DNA of 64,000 bases from Plantago ovata. Taxonomy: Eukaryota > Streptophyta > Magnoliopsida > Lamiales > Plantaginaceae. The DNA is taken from positions 71,150,496-71,214,495 of the forward strand of contig CM051457.1 in NCBI GenBank assembly GCA_028274465.1, in the 5' to 3' direction. The notes beneath the pieces are model-generated. The model was not told the DNA's origin. It saw only the letters and a program-made list of their open reading frames with translations, and made no database searches. Made by a program: the position numbers and the translations under genes. This document shows positions 1 through 10,387 of this stretch, piece after piece (the first letter of the stretch is position 1; each line of letters opens with the position of its first letter).

Positions 1-324
1 GAATTCTATTGCTCGAATTTTTGCTATATAATTGTTTGATGATTGTTAGCCTTGAATTTGAGTTATGTTATGATTATGGTGATGTTGTGGTTGCATGAGA
101 ATGTGTTGGAATTGTTGGGTAATTCAATTGGAGAGTTTGTTTGCTTGGTTTAGATTCGTATGGATTTATCGTAACGAAGTGTTAAAGCTTCTCGATTTGT
201 TCCTATGAACTTTAGCAAGCCCTCAAACTCACCATGAGATTACTTGAGTGAGTATTGGAGTCTAGGAGTCAAGTCTAATTCTCATTGTCTCTTGAAGTTA
301 TCTAATAAGATTATTCTAGGTACA

Positions 325-1647
325 ATGGCATCGAGAAGAACCAAGAGATCAAGGGGAGAAGGGACCTCGAGGGCCCAACAAACGGCCACACCCGGCGAGT
401 ATCGCCAATCGGGGAGGGCAAGGCAATTCGAAGCGAGTATCCATGCCCACAAGCACACGTACATTTCTGAGAGGAGCATTCGCTTCACGGCTGGTGAGAG
501 CGAGTTGGATGGTGCAAGAGAGCTCAACAAGCTCGTTACTAAGCGAGGGTGGAAGTACTACGGCGAGGTCATGCCAAATTGGGACCAAGCAGTAGTGGAG
601 GACTTCTACATTGCCTTCACGGACTACAATGAGCGGACCGGTGAGGTTCCCGTCGGCGGTGTTGGGGTCGAGTTTACTCCTTTGAGCATCACTAGCTTCA
701 TTATGCGATTGGATAGGCCACTGGCGCGGGATCCAAACCGCCAGCCTACATCCAACGAGAGATTTGATCCCGCGGAGCTCTATGTCTACGACCGGGAGTC
801 TTATCATTACCCCATGGAGATACTGAATGGCATTACCGTGGAAGATTTTGAATTGCCTGATGAACCACCCCGGATTTTGCGCCACAACGATCTCACCTTC
901 GAGGCAAGGATGATGTTGAAGTTCGTTCAAGCCAATCTGATTCCTAGCACACATGATTCCGAGGTTCAGTCCTATTACGGAGTCTTAGTCCACGCTCTCT
1001 TGCATGATTTGCCTCTCACTCCTGGCATCGTCATCTTCGAGGAATTCAAGCGCCGCCGTAATGCAAACTGGAAGCTTGCCGTTGGTAACTTGATCACGGG
1101 CATGTGCAAGGAGGCCGGAGTTCCCGACCTCGTACTGGACAAGAAGCCAAAGAAATCCATCAACATTGATACGTACAATGAGATGTTCGGGACTTGGTGC
1201 ACTCAGCAAGGAGAACCCATGCAACCAAGAGTTACACGCCATGTGACACCTCCTCCACCTCCACCTACGGCCGGACAAGGAAGCTTCGACTTCTCGGAGT
1301 TCAACCAGATCTTGGTAGATCAGTTTGGGAACTTCCAAACCACCATGTTGGAGGCTCAGTCGACCCAGCTTACCAAGCAATTCCGGGGATTTGAGGAGCG
1401 CGAAGTTAAGAGGTGGGAGGACTTCCGTGTGATGGATGAGCAGCGTTGGGATGATTTTCAAGGGCGTGTAGATCAGCGTTGGGAAGCCGCTCGAGTAGAG
1501 GACACTAGGCGTTGCAGAGCCCACCAGGAGGAGATGATGAACCGCCATGATGCCTTAGCTCGCCGAATTCCGGGGTATACTTTCTATGATCAGACCGGTG
1601 GTAGTGGAAGTGCATTTCCTAACACCCCCTACGACCCCTTCTCCTAG
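325..1647 (+). CDS. Accessory ORF of element L (putative plant transposon protein family)
   Basis: An uninterrupted 440-codon ORF located between the gag/pol position and the 3' LTR. Residues 1-50 are basic and Ser/Arg rich. Residues about 70-290 resemble the plant-only domain annotated as 'putative plant transposon protein'. A run of six prolines lies near residue 310. Residues 330-420 are highly charged with three RWE/RWD repeats, probably a coiled coil. I see no convincing signal peptide or membrane segment, so an envelope role is not supported. The start at 325 is preferred because the ACAATGG context is kept in the homologues of A and C; an in-frame ATG at 244 would add 27 residues. It is the only intact copy of this ORF here (A truncated, C interrupted). 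Molecular function is unknown. Confidence 0.8.
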   Translation: MASRRTKRSRGEGTSRAQQTATPGEYRQSGRARQFEASIHAHKHTYISERSIRFTAGESELDGARELNKLVTKRGWKYYGEVMPNWDQAVVEDFYIAFTDYNERTGEVPVGGVGVEFTPLSITSFIMRLDRPLARDPNRQPTSNERFDPAELYVYDRESYHYPMEILNGITVEDFELPDEPPRILRHNDLTFEARMMLKFVQANLIPSTHDSEVQSYYGVLVHALLHDLPLTPGIVIFEEFKRRRNANWKLAVGNLITGMCKEAGVPDLVLDKKPKKSINIDTYNEMFGTWCTQQGEPMQPRVTRHVTPPPPPPTAGQGSFDFSEFNQILVDQFGNFQTTMLEAQSTQLTKQFRGFEEREVKRWEDFRVMDEQRWDDFQGRVDQRWEAARVEDTRRCRAHQEEMMNRHDALARRIPGYTFYDQTGGSGSAFPNTPYDPFS

Positions 1648-1905
1648 AGACACCAGCCAACAGAGGCCACATTTATCGGTAGTATTTTTATATTATCGTT
1701 ATTTTGGCTTGTTTACTATTGTTGGTTGAAACTCTTTTCATTTCGATTTGGTTGTATGATGTTGTGACTTATGACTCTTGTACTCTTAGTTTGCTTTTGT
1801 AGTTGTGGCCTGTGTACCTTTTGTCGTGATTCGTTTAGTCTAGTGTTTGTCTTGGTGCCTTAGGTGATTAAGATAGGAAAAAACATCGAAAACCTGGAAA
1901 CAGAG

Positions 1906-2058
1906 CCAAGCGAAGCGCTTGGAAGGGCCAAGCGGTCCGCTTGAATCTTCAGTAAATCAAAAAAATTTACTGGAATTTCAAGCGGAGCGCCTGGAGCCTC
2001 CCAATCGCTCCGCTTGACAAGCGAACCGCTTGGCCCCCGCCAAGCGGTCCGCCTGGAC
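1906..2058. repeat. GCG-NNN-CGC dyad array, internal copy in L
   Basis: A cluster of 17-bp dyads such as CCAAGCGAAGCGCTTGG (1906-1922) and CCAAGCGGTCCGCTTG (from 1928), with further copies to 2058. Arms are CCAAGCG/CGCTTGG around a variable triplet. It lies about 260 bp after the accessory ORF stop. The same arm type recurs in the LTR of L and in element A. Confidence 0.8.
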
Positions 2059-2228
2059 CCTGTACCCAGATTTTCCTCGTTTTTTCCATTCTTCTCACCT
2101 TTGTGCACCCGTTTTCACATGTTTCTTGAGTCCTTTCAGGTACTACTCATATATAGGAGATTGGACACGAACCTTTATCTCAGGGAAGTGTACTTTCAAT
2201 CCAATTTTTCCTTTTCATTCAACTTTTC

Positions 2229-2958
2229 TTTGCTCGAGGACGAGCAAAAGTTTAGGTTTGGGGAGGGGGTATTGGATTTTCAGTACTATATGCTTGTGTG
2301 GTTCGTACATGCCTGATTTTACTCAAGTGATTTGTCGTGTTTTTTTCAAATTTATGCATGCATATCATTCATAGATTAGTTGTTGCACGTTGTTGTGTGG
2401 AGTCTATTGCCAAGTTCTTTTGAACTTTTTTATTGAGTAGACTAAGTGTTTATGACCATTGATCATATGTTGCATCACTTTGCAAGTAGTTTGAGGCTTG
2501 TCTCGCTTGGTTTGTCACATTCGCATGTGCACTAGTTAAGCTTAGTAGTCTCGACATCACCTTGAGTGGTGTTTCTTCTGCTACGGTTCACGATGGCCTT
2601 ATGAAATGATGCACGTTTGAGTCTATAGTTGTAACCCGTGTAATTATGTACGTAAGAGGCGACAAGTTCTTCACCTCGATTAGAGATTGCCAAATGCCTA
2701 GGAAGGAGGTAGTGTGAGGTGTGTGATTCCTTGTAGTAGACCTATTCTATCGAATAGGTTTGGGGAGGGGGTTGCTTCGTTATACTTGTCTTTCATCTTT
2801 GAGTTGTTGTAAAGTTTTCTTTTTCTTTTTCTTTTTGTTTTGTGTCCCAACCTATTCTTTCGAATAGGTTTGGGGAGGTGTCTTTGTAAAAGAGTCTTTT
2901 TCCTTTTTCTTTTTCGTCTTTGTGCTCAAACCTATTCTTTCGAATAGGTTTGGGGAGG
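2229..2958 (+). repeat. Hairpin plus polypurine cassettes in the 3' region of L
   Basis: Four cassettes each consist of a perfect short stem-loop followed at once by GGTTTGGGGAGG-like purines: 2229-2269 (stem TTTGCTCG/CGAGCAAA, loop AGGA), 2741-2771, 2849-2878 and 2929-2958 (stems built on ACCTATTC/GAATAGGT with 4-nt loops). They copy the organisation of the real PPT at 3614-3650. A T-rich then A-rich tract (about 2818-3012) overlaps the last two. Confidence 0.75.
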
Positions 2959-3613
2959 TGTTTTTGACACTTAGTATTGCTGCTTGCCCCTATATAAAAA
3001 AAAAAAAAAGGGAAATAAAGAATAAGACCCAAAAAAGCAAAAGAAGGGTCGTTGCAAGCCAAAAAGCAGTCTAGTAAAGTGTCAAGTGTCATGTAAATAT
3101 TTGTTATTGTGAAGTTATCGAGTTGTAAATTCTATCTTTCGTTCGTGTCGCCTTTGTCCAAGGCCTGTTCTTGACCACCCTCGTCCTGCTGTTCAAGAAG
3201 TGGTTGAAGGAGACTCATTCGTTGAGAGTCTGGGTAGAATAGGGGAGTGTCTTCTCTTTCTAGGGAACCCTCCTTCGTTTGATGAGAGCCAGTATTGGTT
3301 CGCCCTCTCTTGAAGAAAAGTCTCGCTTGGTGAACAGTAGTAAGCCCTCGGTTTCATAGGCACGGGGCAATTGTAGTATGATAACATGCATCATTATGTC
3401 GTCACTGACCAGGTCCAGGTAGAAGATGTTACGAGAGACTCCTTTGTTTAACCAAGTGCACATGAGAATGTGTATATTCGCAATCGAGGCATTCTTCAAC
3501 CTACTTGCATGTCATGCTCATTTGGTTTTGTTCATAAGCATTTGGTAGATTCAATAGATTAGTTCACTTTACTTGGCATGAGACTCCTTTTGTGTTGCAT
3601 TTAGGATAGTTTG

Positions 3614-3650
3614 TTGCTTGAGGACAAGCAAAGGTTTGGTTTGGGGAGTT
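3614..3650 (+). promoter_or_regulatory. Polypurine tract of L with upstream stem-loop
   Basis: Stem TTGCTTG / CAAGCAA with loop AGGA (3614-3631), then a purine-rich AGGTTTGGTTTGGGGAG run directly before the LTR start TGATGAACG at 3651. This is the plus-strand priming site expected at the 3' LTR border. Confidence 0.85.
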
Positions 3651-5042
3651 TGATGAACGTATTTTTGACGCGTTCATCTTGTCTTTTTTACCTTCTTTTG
3701 CTATCTTTTAGCCTTGTTTTTTGGTTAGTTTTGTAGAATAGTGTCACGTTTATTGTTTTCTGCATTTTCAGGCACTTAGGTGAAATGGCGTTTTTGGAGA
3801 TAAAAACGAGCTTTTTGATAGAAAATGGCCCCGTTGAAGTTCCTTGATCTCCACGGCTTGTTAGTGAGTGTTTGAGCATCAATAAGCATTGAGAAGGATG
3901 AGTCCAAGGCACCCGAGGGCCGTACGAGGGCAAAAAGATTGAGTTGGAAGACAAAAATCTGCCCAGGAGCCAAGCTAAGCGCCTGGAATAGTGAAGCGCT
4001 CCGCTTCATTTTCCAGGAGCTTTGGCACAGCAGCCAAGCGAAGGGCCCAAGCGCTTCGCTTGCCAAGCGCTCCGCTTGGCCTCTCCAAGCGGTCCGCTTG
4101 GCAGCGGTTACGTTTTCGGATTTTCCTTCTTAGACCTGATCTCCAGTTACTTTTTCGATACTTTTTGAACATTGGCTTCGTTTTGGAGAGCTGCTAAGTC
4201 CCAAAACTCAGAGAAAACTCAGATTACATTGTATTTTAGATTGGATTAAAGGTTTTGGCATAGGATTGCATCCATTGTTTCATCTACGGAGAGGTTTTCA
4301 TCAATACCCACCGATTAGTGACAGCTTGGTGGTAACATTGTATCATTATCTCTTGTCTAGTAGTTTGATTTGATGTATTCTATTTACAATTCATATGATT
4401 TGATGTCTATGTTGATGAATATGAGTAGCTAAATCCTTTGTGTTGGTGGTAGAATGTAGAATATGCATGCTATGGGTTATGTTTATGCTTACATGAGATT
4501 GTGATTCAATCTTGCTGCAAATTCCTTCATATGATTCTTAGTTGCCTATAAAATATATTCGAATTGAGTATAGTGACAAAATCTTGGTCAATGAAAGCTA
4601 TAGGATTGTATGTTAGAGATTTGCAGCATGCTAGATAAATGGTGTTAGTGACAAGCACCTCTAAAGTATTGATAGTGGTCTTTTATGATGTGTGTCTTGA
4701 AAGTTACCTAGACGAGTTGCTTAGCAGACTTGATCGAAGGTTTTACGCACTGAACTTGTGAGCATATTCGTAACCCATGCATGTGTATTTGATTTCTACC
4801 ACCAACCGTTTTCCAAACTTGATTACAACAATCTGATTTCTCGTTGCTTTGTTCTAAGAAAGCAATTCTACAAACACTTGAACTCGTTGTCTGAAATAAC
4901 TAGCAAAAACCACAAACAAAGCCACGTTAGGTCCCGAGAGAACGACACTCGGGGACAACTTGCCATTGCACTCTTGTTTGTGTAGTAATAAGTGTTCTTT
5001 GGCTTTTTAAACAAATTTAATTGCTGAAAAACGACATCATCA
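3651..5042 (+). repeat. 3' LTR of element L (1392 bp)
   Basis: It begins TGATGAACG and ends CGACATCATCA (TG...CA). It contains a GCG-NNN-CGC dyad array at about 3963-4105 with CCAAGCG-type arms. No TATA box as clear as in the other LTR families was seen. It is preceded by the PPT and followed by T1 integrase sequence. The 5' LTR of A (17338-18723) is the same family in reverse orientation. Confidence 0.9.
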
Positions 5043-6150
5043 CCTTGCTCCATGGTTGTCTTCCGGTTGGTAGCCCTGAATTCTCAATGTTTCTTGCACA
5101 ATGTCGGTCGGGATAACTACCTCCGAACCATAGACAGGGGAGAATGGAGTTTCCCTTGTTGCTGTCTTTGAAGAGGTGCGGTAGGCCCAGAGGACTCCAT
5201 CAAGTTGCTCAACCCAACTTCCTTGGTACGCTGAAAACATTTTCTTCAAGCTCCTTACGAGCGTCTTGTTGGTGGACTCAGTTTGGCCATTAGCTTGGGG
5301 ATATCCCATTGATGTAAAGCGCCTTTGATCTTCATCCTTTCGCACCATGCGTTGAACTTGGCTCCATAGAATTGAGAACCGTTGTCGGACACAAGGACCC
5401 TCCGCAAGCCAAAGAGACATACAATGTTCCTCCAGACAAAGTCCTCGGCAAGCCAAAGCGACATACAATGTTCCTCCAGACAAAGTCCATAACCTTCTTC
5501 TCGCTAATCACAGAGACCGCTTCCGCCTGTGCCCATTTGCTGAAGTATTCTACCGCGACAATGATGAACTTCTTTTGTTCGGTTCCTTTGGGCAATGGTC
5601 CGACTATGTCTATTCCCCATGTGGCGAAGGGACATGTGATCATGGAAGGAATAAGCGGTCTCGCGGGCGCATGATCGGGGGTCGCAAAGTATTGACATTC
5701 CTCGCATTTGCGCACAAATTGCGCAGCATCCTCTCGCACCGTTGGCCAATAAAATCCTTGGCGAATAATTTTTTGAGCTAAAGCTCTTCCTCCCGAGTGG
5801 TTTCCACAACTCCCTTGGTGCATTTCTTCTAAGATCGCTTGGACTTCGTTGTCGCTAACACATCTAAGGTGCGTGCCTCTGAAGGATCTCTTGTAAAGGT
5901 ATGTCCCTTGGACAAAGTATCTCACTACTCTTCCCTTGATCCTCCTTGCTTCCGCACGGTCCCTTGGGAGGATTCCATGCATCAAATAGGTCGCGATAGG
6001 TTGCATCCAACTTGGGGTTGTATCAATGGTGAACATGCCTTGCGCACTTCTTTGAGAATTTGCGATGGACGAAAGCTCCATTTTCAGAAGTATCACATTT
6101 CGAGTGTCTACGCCTCCGGACGCTGATGCATATTTGGACAAGGCATCCAC
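5043..6150 (-). pseudogene. T1 integrase (broken)
   Basis: The HHCC zinc-binding part (HQGSCGNH ... CEECQYFA), the core Asp in GIDIVGPLP, the second Asp in SDNGSQF and the Glu in NGQTEST can all be read, but not in one frame. A 44-bp tandem duplication (5400-5487) lies just before SDNGSQF and shifts the frame. The C-terminal part is removed by the insertion of L at 5042. T2 carries the matching region without the duplication. Confidence 0.85.
5400..5487. repeat. 44-bp tandem duplication in T1 integrase
   Basis: Two adjacent near-identical 44-bp units, both containing ACATACAATGTTCCTCCAGA. 44 is not a multiple of three, so the copy breaks the integrase frame. T2 has a single unit at the matching place (near 36300-36345). 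Confidence 0.85.
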
Positions 6151-6490
6151 TTTACCATTGAGTTCTCTTGCAAACTTCTCTACTTGGCATTATTCAAATT
6201 GTGCCATTTCTTCTTTGATAGCGTCCTTGTACTCTAGCAAGGAGCTCTTCTTTGCTTTGAAAGCTCCGGCCAACTGCCTCTCGGCCAATTGTGAGTCGGT
6301 AAAAAGCTTGATTTTCTTCACTTGGAGTGCTTTGGCCATCCGGAGACCAATCATAATCGCTTCATATTCAGCTTCATTGTTTGAGACCGAAAAGCCTAAG
6401 GTCACAGCGTATTCTATCTCGGCTCATCCGGGGCTCCTGAGGTAGATTCCAATTCCTCCGGACCTCCCGCAAGACGAACCGTCGACTTGT
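6151..6490 (-). pseudogene. T1 second RNase H domain (archaeal-type)
   Basis: Minus-strand reading gives DGSSCGRSGGIGIYL, then SNNEAEYEAIMIGL and LFTDSQL, matching the Asp-Glu-Asp layout of RNase H. It sits between the RT/RNase H block and integrase, the position of the extra archaeal-type RNase H described for Tat elements. At least one stop interrupts it, near 6420. Confidence 0.75.
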
Positions 6491-6638
6491 AAAATCCAAA
6501 CATCTCCATGATCTTTTGGATCTTTTGGTTCGGGGAGCATTATTTCTCGAACTGGTTCCTACGGACCTTTTTCTGCTTCCTCCGAAACTTCCGTTCCGGA
6601 TTTTGGTCCTTGGATGACAATCTGAGAATTTCCTTCTT

Positions 6639-8350
6639 TCATTGCCACATCGTTGAGAAGGAACATGTGACTGGGTGTGTACTCTTTCCGTTGGTTATTG
6701 GTCTCAGGGGATAAAGCATGGCGTCTTCGGCATTGGACATATCAATTTCTCGACTAGCTTGGGCTAGTTCCTTGAATCCCTTCAATGCCGCTTCTAGAGC
6801 TTTGAAATGTTCACTAACTTGAGGTCCTTGGGAGTCGATCATCATAGCTTAATCAGATTGTGCTTCCTCTGGGTCGACATCCATAGGGTCCTTGGCGGGA
6901 TACTCGTCCAAGAAATATGCTAGGACTTGAGCTTTTTTGGCTAATGGAGCTTGGTAGTCGATGTCGAACTCACTAAGCTCGATCGCCCATCTTGCTAGTC
7001 TTTCGCTCATTTCAGGTCGCCCTAGGACTTGCTTGAGAGGTTGGCTTGTTAAGACAATCACTTTGTGTGAACCAAAGTATGATTTGAGCCTCCTTGCGGT
7101 GTAGACCAAGGCAAATGACAACCTTTCAATGTCTAAATATCTCGTCTCCGCACCTGTGAGTGCCTTGCTCAAATAATAAATCGGGATATGATCATTCCCT
7201 TGGATCCGTACCAGGACGGAACTTAATGCCTCCGGAGTGGTCGCAAGGTAGAGATATAACGGTTCTCCGTCGATCGGCTTGGACAACAAAGGTGGCGACA
7301 ACAAGTATTGCTTCAGTTTCTCAAAGGCTTTTTCGCATTCCTTTGTCCATTCGAACTGATTACTCTTCCTTAGGACCTTGAAGAAAGGCAGATTCTTCTC
7401 GGCCGATCTTGAGATAAAACGGCTTAGGGTGATGGACTTCCCAACCAATTGTTGTACCTCGTTGAGGGTCTTTGGCTGCGGAAGGTCATGTATGGCTTTG
7501 ATCTTTTCTGGATTTGCTTCAATTCCCCTTTCGGTCACCACGTAACCATGGAACTTGCCTCCCTTGACACCAAATGTGCACTTTGTCAGATTAAGCTACA
7601 TGCCGTATTTCCTCAGGACCGCGAAGCACATATTAAGGTGCTCGACGTGTTGATCTTCCTTCTTGCTTTTCACTAGCATGTCGTCGACATAAACTTCCAT
7701 GGTTTTGCCTACCTCGTCCTTGAACACCTTATTCACTAGGCGTTGGTAGGTCGCCCCCGCGTTTTTGAGTCCGAAGGGCATGACGTTGAAGCAGTAGACA
7801 TTACCATTAGCAAAGAAGGTTGTCTTTGGTACGTCGTCCCTTGCCATCTTTATTTGATAAAAGCCTTGGTAGGCGTCCATGAAGCTAAGTAGTGCACATC
7901 CGGCGGTGGAATCCACAAGTTGATCAATCCTAGGAAGGGGATAAGGATCCTTCGGACAAAACTTGTTGAGGCGAGTGAAGTTGTTGCACATTCTCCATTT
8001 CCCTTCGCCTTTCTCTACTAGGACCACATTGCAAACCCAATCTAAGTATCTTACTTCTTTGATGTGTCATGCCTTCAAGAGGCTCTGGACCTCCGCTTCA
8101 ATGATGGCATTATCCTCCGGACTGAAATCTCTTCGCTTCTCGCGAATATGGGTGATTTTGGGATCTAAGTTCAAATGGTGAACTGCGACCCTAGGGTCGA
8201 TTCCTTTGAGATCATTCGTACTTCACGCGAATACGTCATTGTTGCCCCTGAGGCATTGGATGACTTTCATTCGTACCTCGGGGGTCATCTTTGTTCCTAT
8301 CCTTGTGAGCTTGTCGGGAGACCCTTCTACCAATTGAATTTCTTCCAAAG
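6639..8350 (-). pseudogene. T1 reverse transcriptase and first RNase H (broken)
   Basis: The RT palm is readable: NGNVYCFNVMPFGLKNAGAT followed by the catalytic YVDDMLV motif. The connection and RNase H part follows ([11 protein letters not shown] ... [16 protein letters not shown] ... LAYFLDEYP). Stops occur at the start of RT, in the finger region and after the palm (near 7596). A spacer reading of about 70 codons (6639-6845) leads to the second RNase H. Catalytic residues are kept, but no single translation product is possible. Confidence 0.85.
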
Positions 8351-8351
8351 C

Positions 8352-9087
8352 TTATTTCGCTTCAATTTTGTTCTCCTCAAAAAATGTTTTTTTCTTCGAG
8401 GTTGGAGGGATGGGAGGAATTACTTGGTACTCTTCGAGTTCTTTTACCTCTGCCACCGCTAAACTTTGCTCTTTCCTCTGGACCGTTTTTCTTCGCCTTA
8501 CTGCCGGAATAGGTTTTTTCGACTTCCTTCGAGTCCTGGTCGCTCTGATGGAGTAAAAAGCGTTTGTTCCTGCATCCGGATCTCTGTCTCCTAGGGCGAT
8601 ACGTGCGCTCGAGGTCACACTTGGGGAAAGAGTATAACACTCCCACGCCTCCCTTATGTTCTCGATTAATTGCCCTATGGCACCGTCGTCGCAAGGAAAC
8701 TTCATGCGGTTGTGGACGGTTGAAACAACAACTTTGAATTGAGATAAGGCGGGTCGCCCTATTACCACATAATAGTCGAAAGGAATGTCGACTACCAAGA
8801 ATGTAACCGCCTTTGTTATTCTGCAAGAATCCTTGCCCATGGAGACTGGTAGGATCATGCTTCGGAGGGGCATTATGGGCTGTCCTCCGAACCCTACTTG
8901 GACGCTCACCACTTCTTTTAGTCCTTCCTTCGGGTCAATTTTCATCTTTTTTAGAGTACTTGAAAAGATGAGATTGGCTGAGCTTCCGGTGTCTACTAGT
9001 ATCTTTGGGAATTCAATGCAAAAAATATCGAGCGACACTACCAGAGGAACACTTGAGTCTTGAGTGTCTACTCCTCCGGCATGTCTC
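8352..9087 (-). pseudogene. T1 aspartic protease region
   Basis: The frame is open across this stretch and contains the retropepsin motif LVDTGSSANLIF and the later hydrophobic YYVVIGRPAL segment. It is cut on its N-terminal side by the 3' LTR of C at 9088 and ends at a stop at 8352 before RT. A basic stretch (RRKSKKP) follows the protease core. No gag survives beside it. Confidence 0.8.
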
Positions 9088-10387
9088 TGATGAACGAGAT
9101 TGTCGGACTCGAACAATCAAATAAATTTGTTTTAAGCCAAAGGGCAACTCACAACTACACAAAACACGTAGTGCAGAGGTAAGATGACCTCGAGTATCGA
9201 ACTCTAGGGACTAAACTAGCTTTAACTAATTAACTAAATATAATTTCAGAAAACAAATTTATCTCTAACTTAACTTAACAATATATGGAGAAAGATGGTG
9301 ATAGTATGCTCGTTCTAAGCATCCAGTTCTAATTATGCATGAAAGTGCAACTCGTACTGCCCCTTAAAAGTAATTCCATTTACAAACACCAAAGACATAT
9401 TTGTAGACGTGTATTTTGAAAGCTTCCTATCTATACTAATACTTGGCTAAGGTTGTCAGTCTTAGTTCAAGCAGTACTTGCAAATTATATATAATCGAAT
9501 CGATGATCTTGAATTGTCCTAGTGTTTCTAACACTATTCTACGAAGATATATGGCTTAGTCGGATCAGAGAATCAAATTAAGATAATTAAACAAGTAAAA
9601 GACTCAGAAACTCAATCATGCATAATACGAACCCTAGCTACGAATTCACATACTATCACCAACTAGATGCTTAGATACTCATATCAATAACACAATAAAC
9701 AATCATAATTGAAGCAATTGTGAAAGAAAACGTGTTTAATTGAAAGATAAATAGCATAATTGTGAGATACAAGGTTACCACCAAAGGTTGTCAATCTCCG
9801 GTGAATGGCTAAGACTCACAAAGGTCTAGCAAGGTGAGATAAAACGGTGTCCAAATCTCTCCTCTAGCTCCAAATTCGCTGGATACAACGGTTCTAAGAG
9901 AAAATATACCCAGAACAAGCTCTAGGGTTTATGTCTGGGAAAATATGATGAAAGATATGAAAATTTGCTGATTTTGGGATATATATATAGAGTTGTCGGA
10001 ACGCCCCCGGCGCACCGCCCCGTACGCGGCGGTGCGCCCGCCACGCGGCGGTGCGTCCCGCACGGGCAGAACGCGGCCCGTGCGAAATTCCTCCTTTAGA
10101 TCTTCGAATTTGGCCCCTTGCACGGTTTTGAGCTCCGAAACGTGATCTCTTGGCCTTGAAACTCGTCTCGGTACTCCTTGACACACCACGGGTGATCTCG
10201 TTGCACCAAAACATCATTGTTTCGCCATGAATTACTTCCAAAAATGCGATTTCCACCTAAAACCTGAAAAGAACAAAAGAAATGGAAACGTGACACTATT
10301 CTAACAAAATGCACTAAAATGCATGCAAGAGGATAGCTAAATTTGTGAAAAAAGACTCGAATAATAGTGTAAAAAACACTGTCATCA
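9088..10387 (-). repeat. 3' LTR of element C (1300 bp)
   Basis: TGATGAACGAG ... ACTGTCATCA as written on +. A TATA-like ATATATATAG lies at 9981-9990. Directly upstream on the minus strand is a dyad array (10003-10084) with GGCG-cac-CGCC and GGCG-gtg-CGCC units. It is close to the LTR at 37005-38303 in sequence and length. Confidence 0.9.

Larger units (their letters stand above)
1..5042 (+). mobile_element. Element L: 3' part of an Athila-like Ty3/gypsy element
   Basis: The visible part runs from a spacer (1-324) through an accessory ORF (325-1647), a long 3' untranslated region, a PPT (3614-3650) and a full 3' LTR (3651-5042). The 5' LTR and any gag lie left of the window. It belongs to the same family as element A: LTRs are about 1.39 kb in both and the spacer and accessory ORF match closely on the opposite strand near 13504-14220. 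It was inserted into the integrase region of T1, whose minus-strand frame resumes at 5043. The expected target duplication is CCTTG (5043-5047); its partner lies outside the window. Confidence 0.88.
5043..9087 (-). mobile_element. T1: Tat-lineage Ty3/gypsy pol fragment
   Basis: Minus-strand order is protease, reverse transcriptase, RNase H, a second RNase H and integrase, cut on the left by L and on the right by the 3' LTR of C (9088). Two RNase H regions, the second lying before integrase, are a known mark of the Tat lineage. Gag and both LTRs are absent. Several stops and frame changes make it non-functional. It overlaps T2 in the integrase region, so T1 and T2 are different copies. Confidence 0.85.

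Noticed and set aside
325-1647. Envelope glycoprotein
   Set aside because: The ORF sits in the env position, but no signal peptide, transmembrane segment or glycoprotein-like cysteine pattern is visible, so only 'accessory ORF' is claimed.
4758-4985. Small ORFs in the L and A LTRs (also 12648-12881 and 17404-17637)
   Set aside because: They are open by chance in LTR sequence, appear on both strands and carry no recognisable domain.
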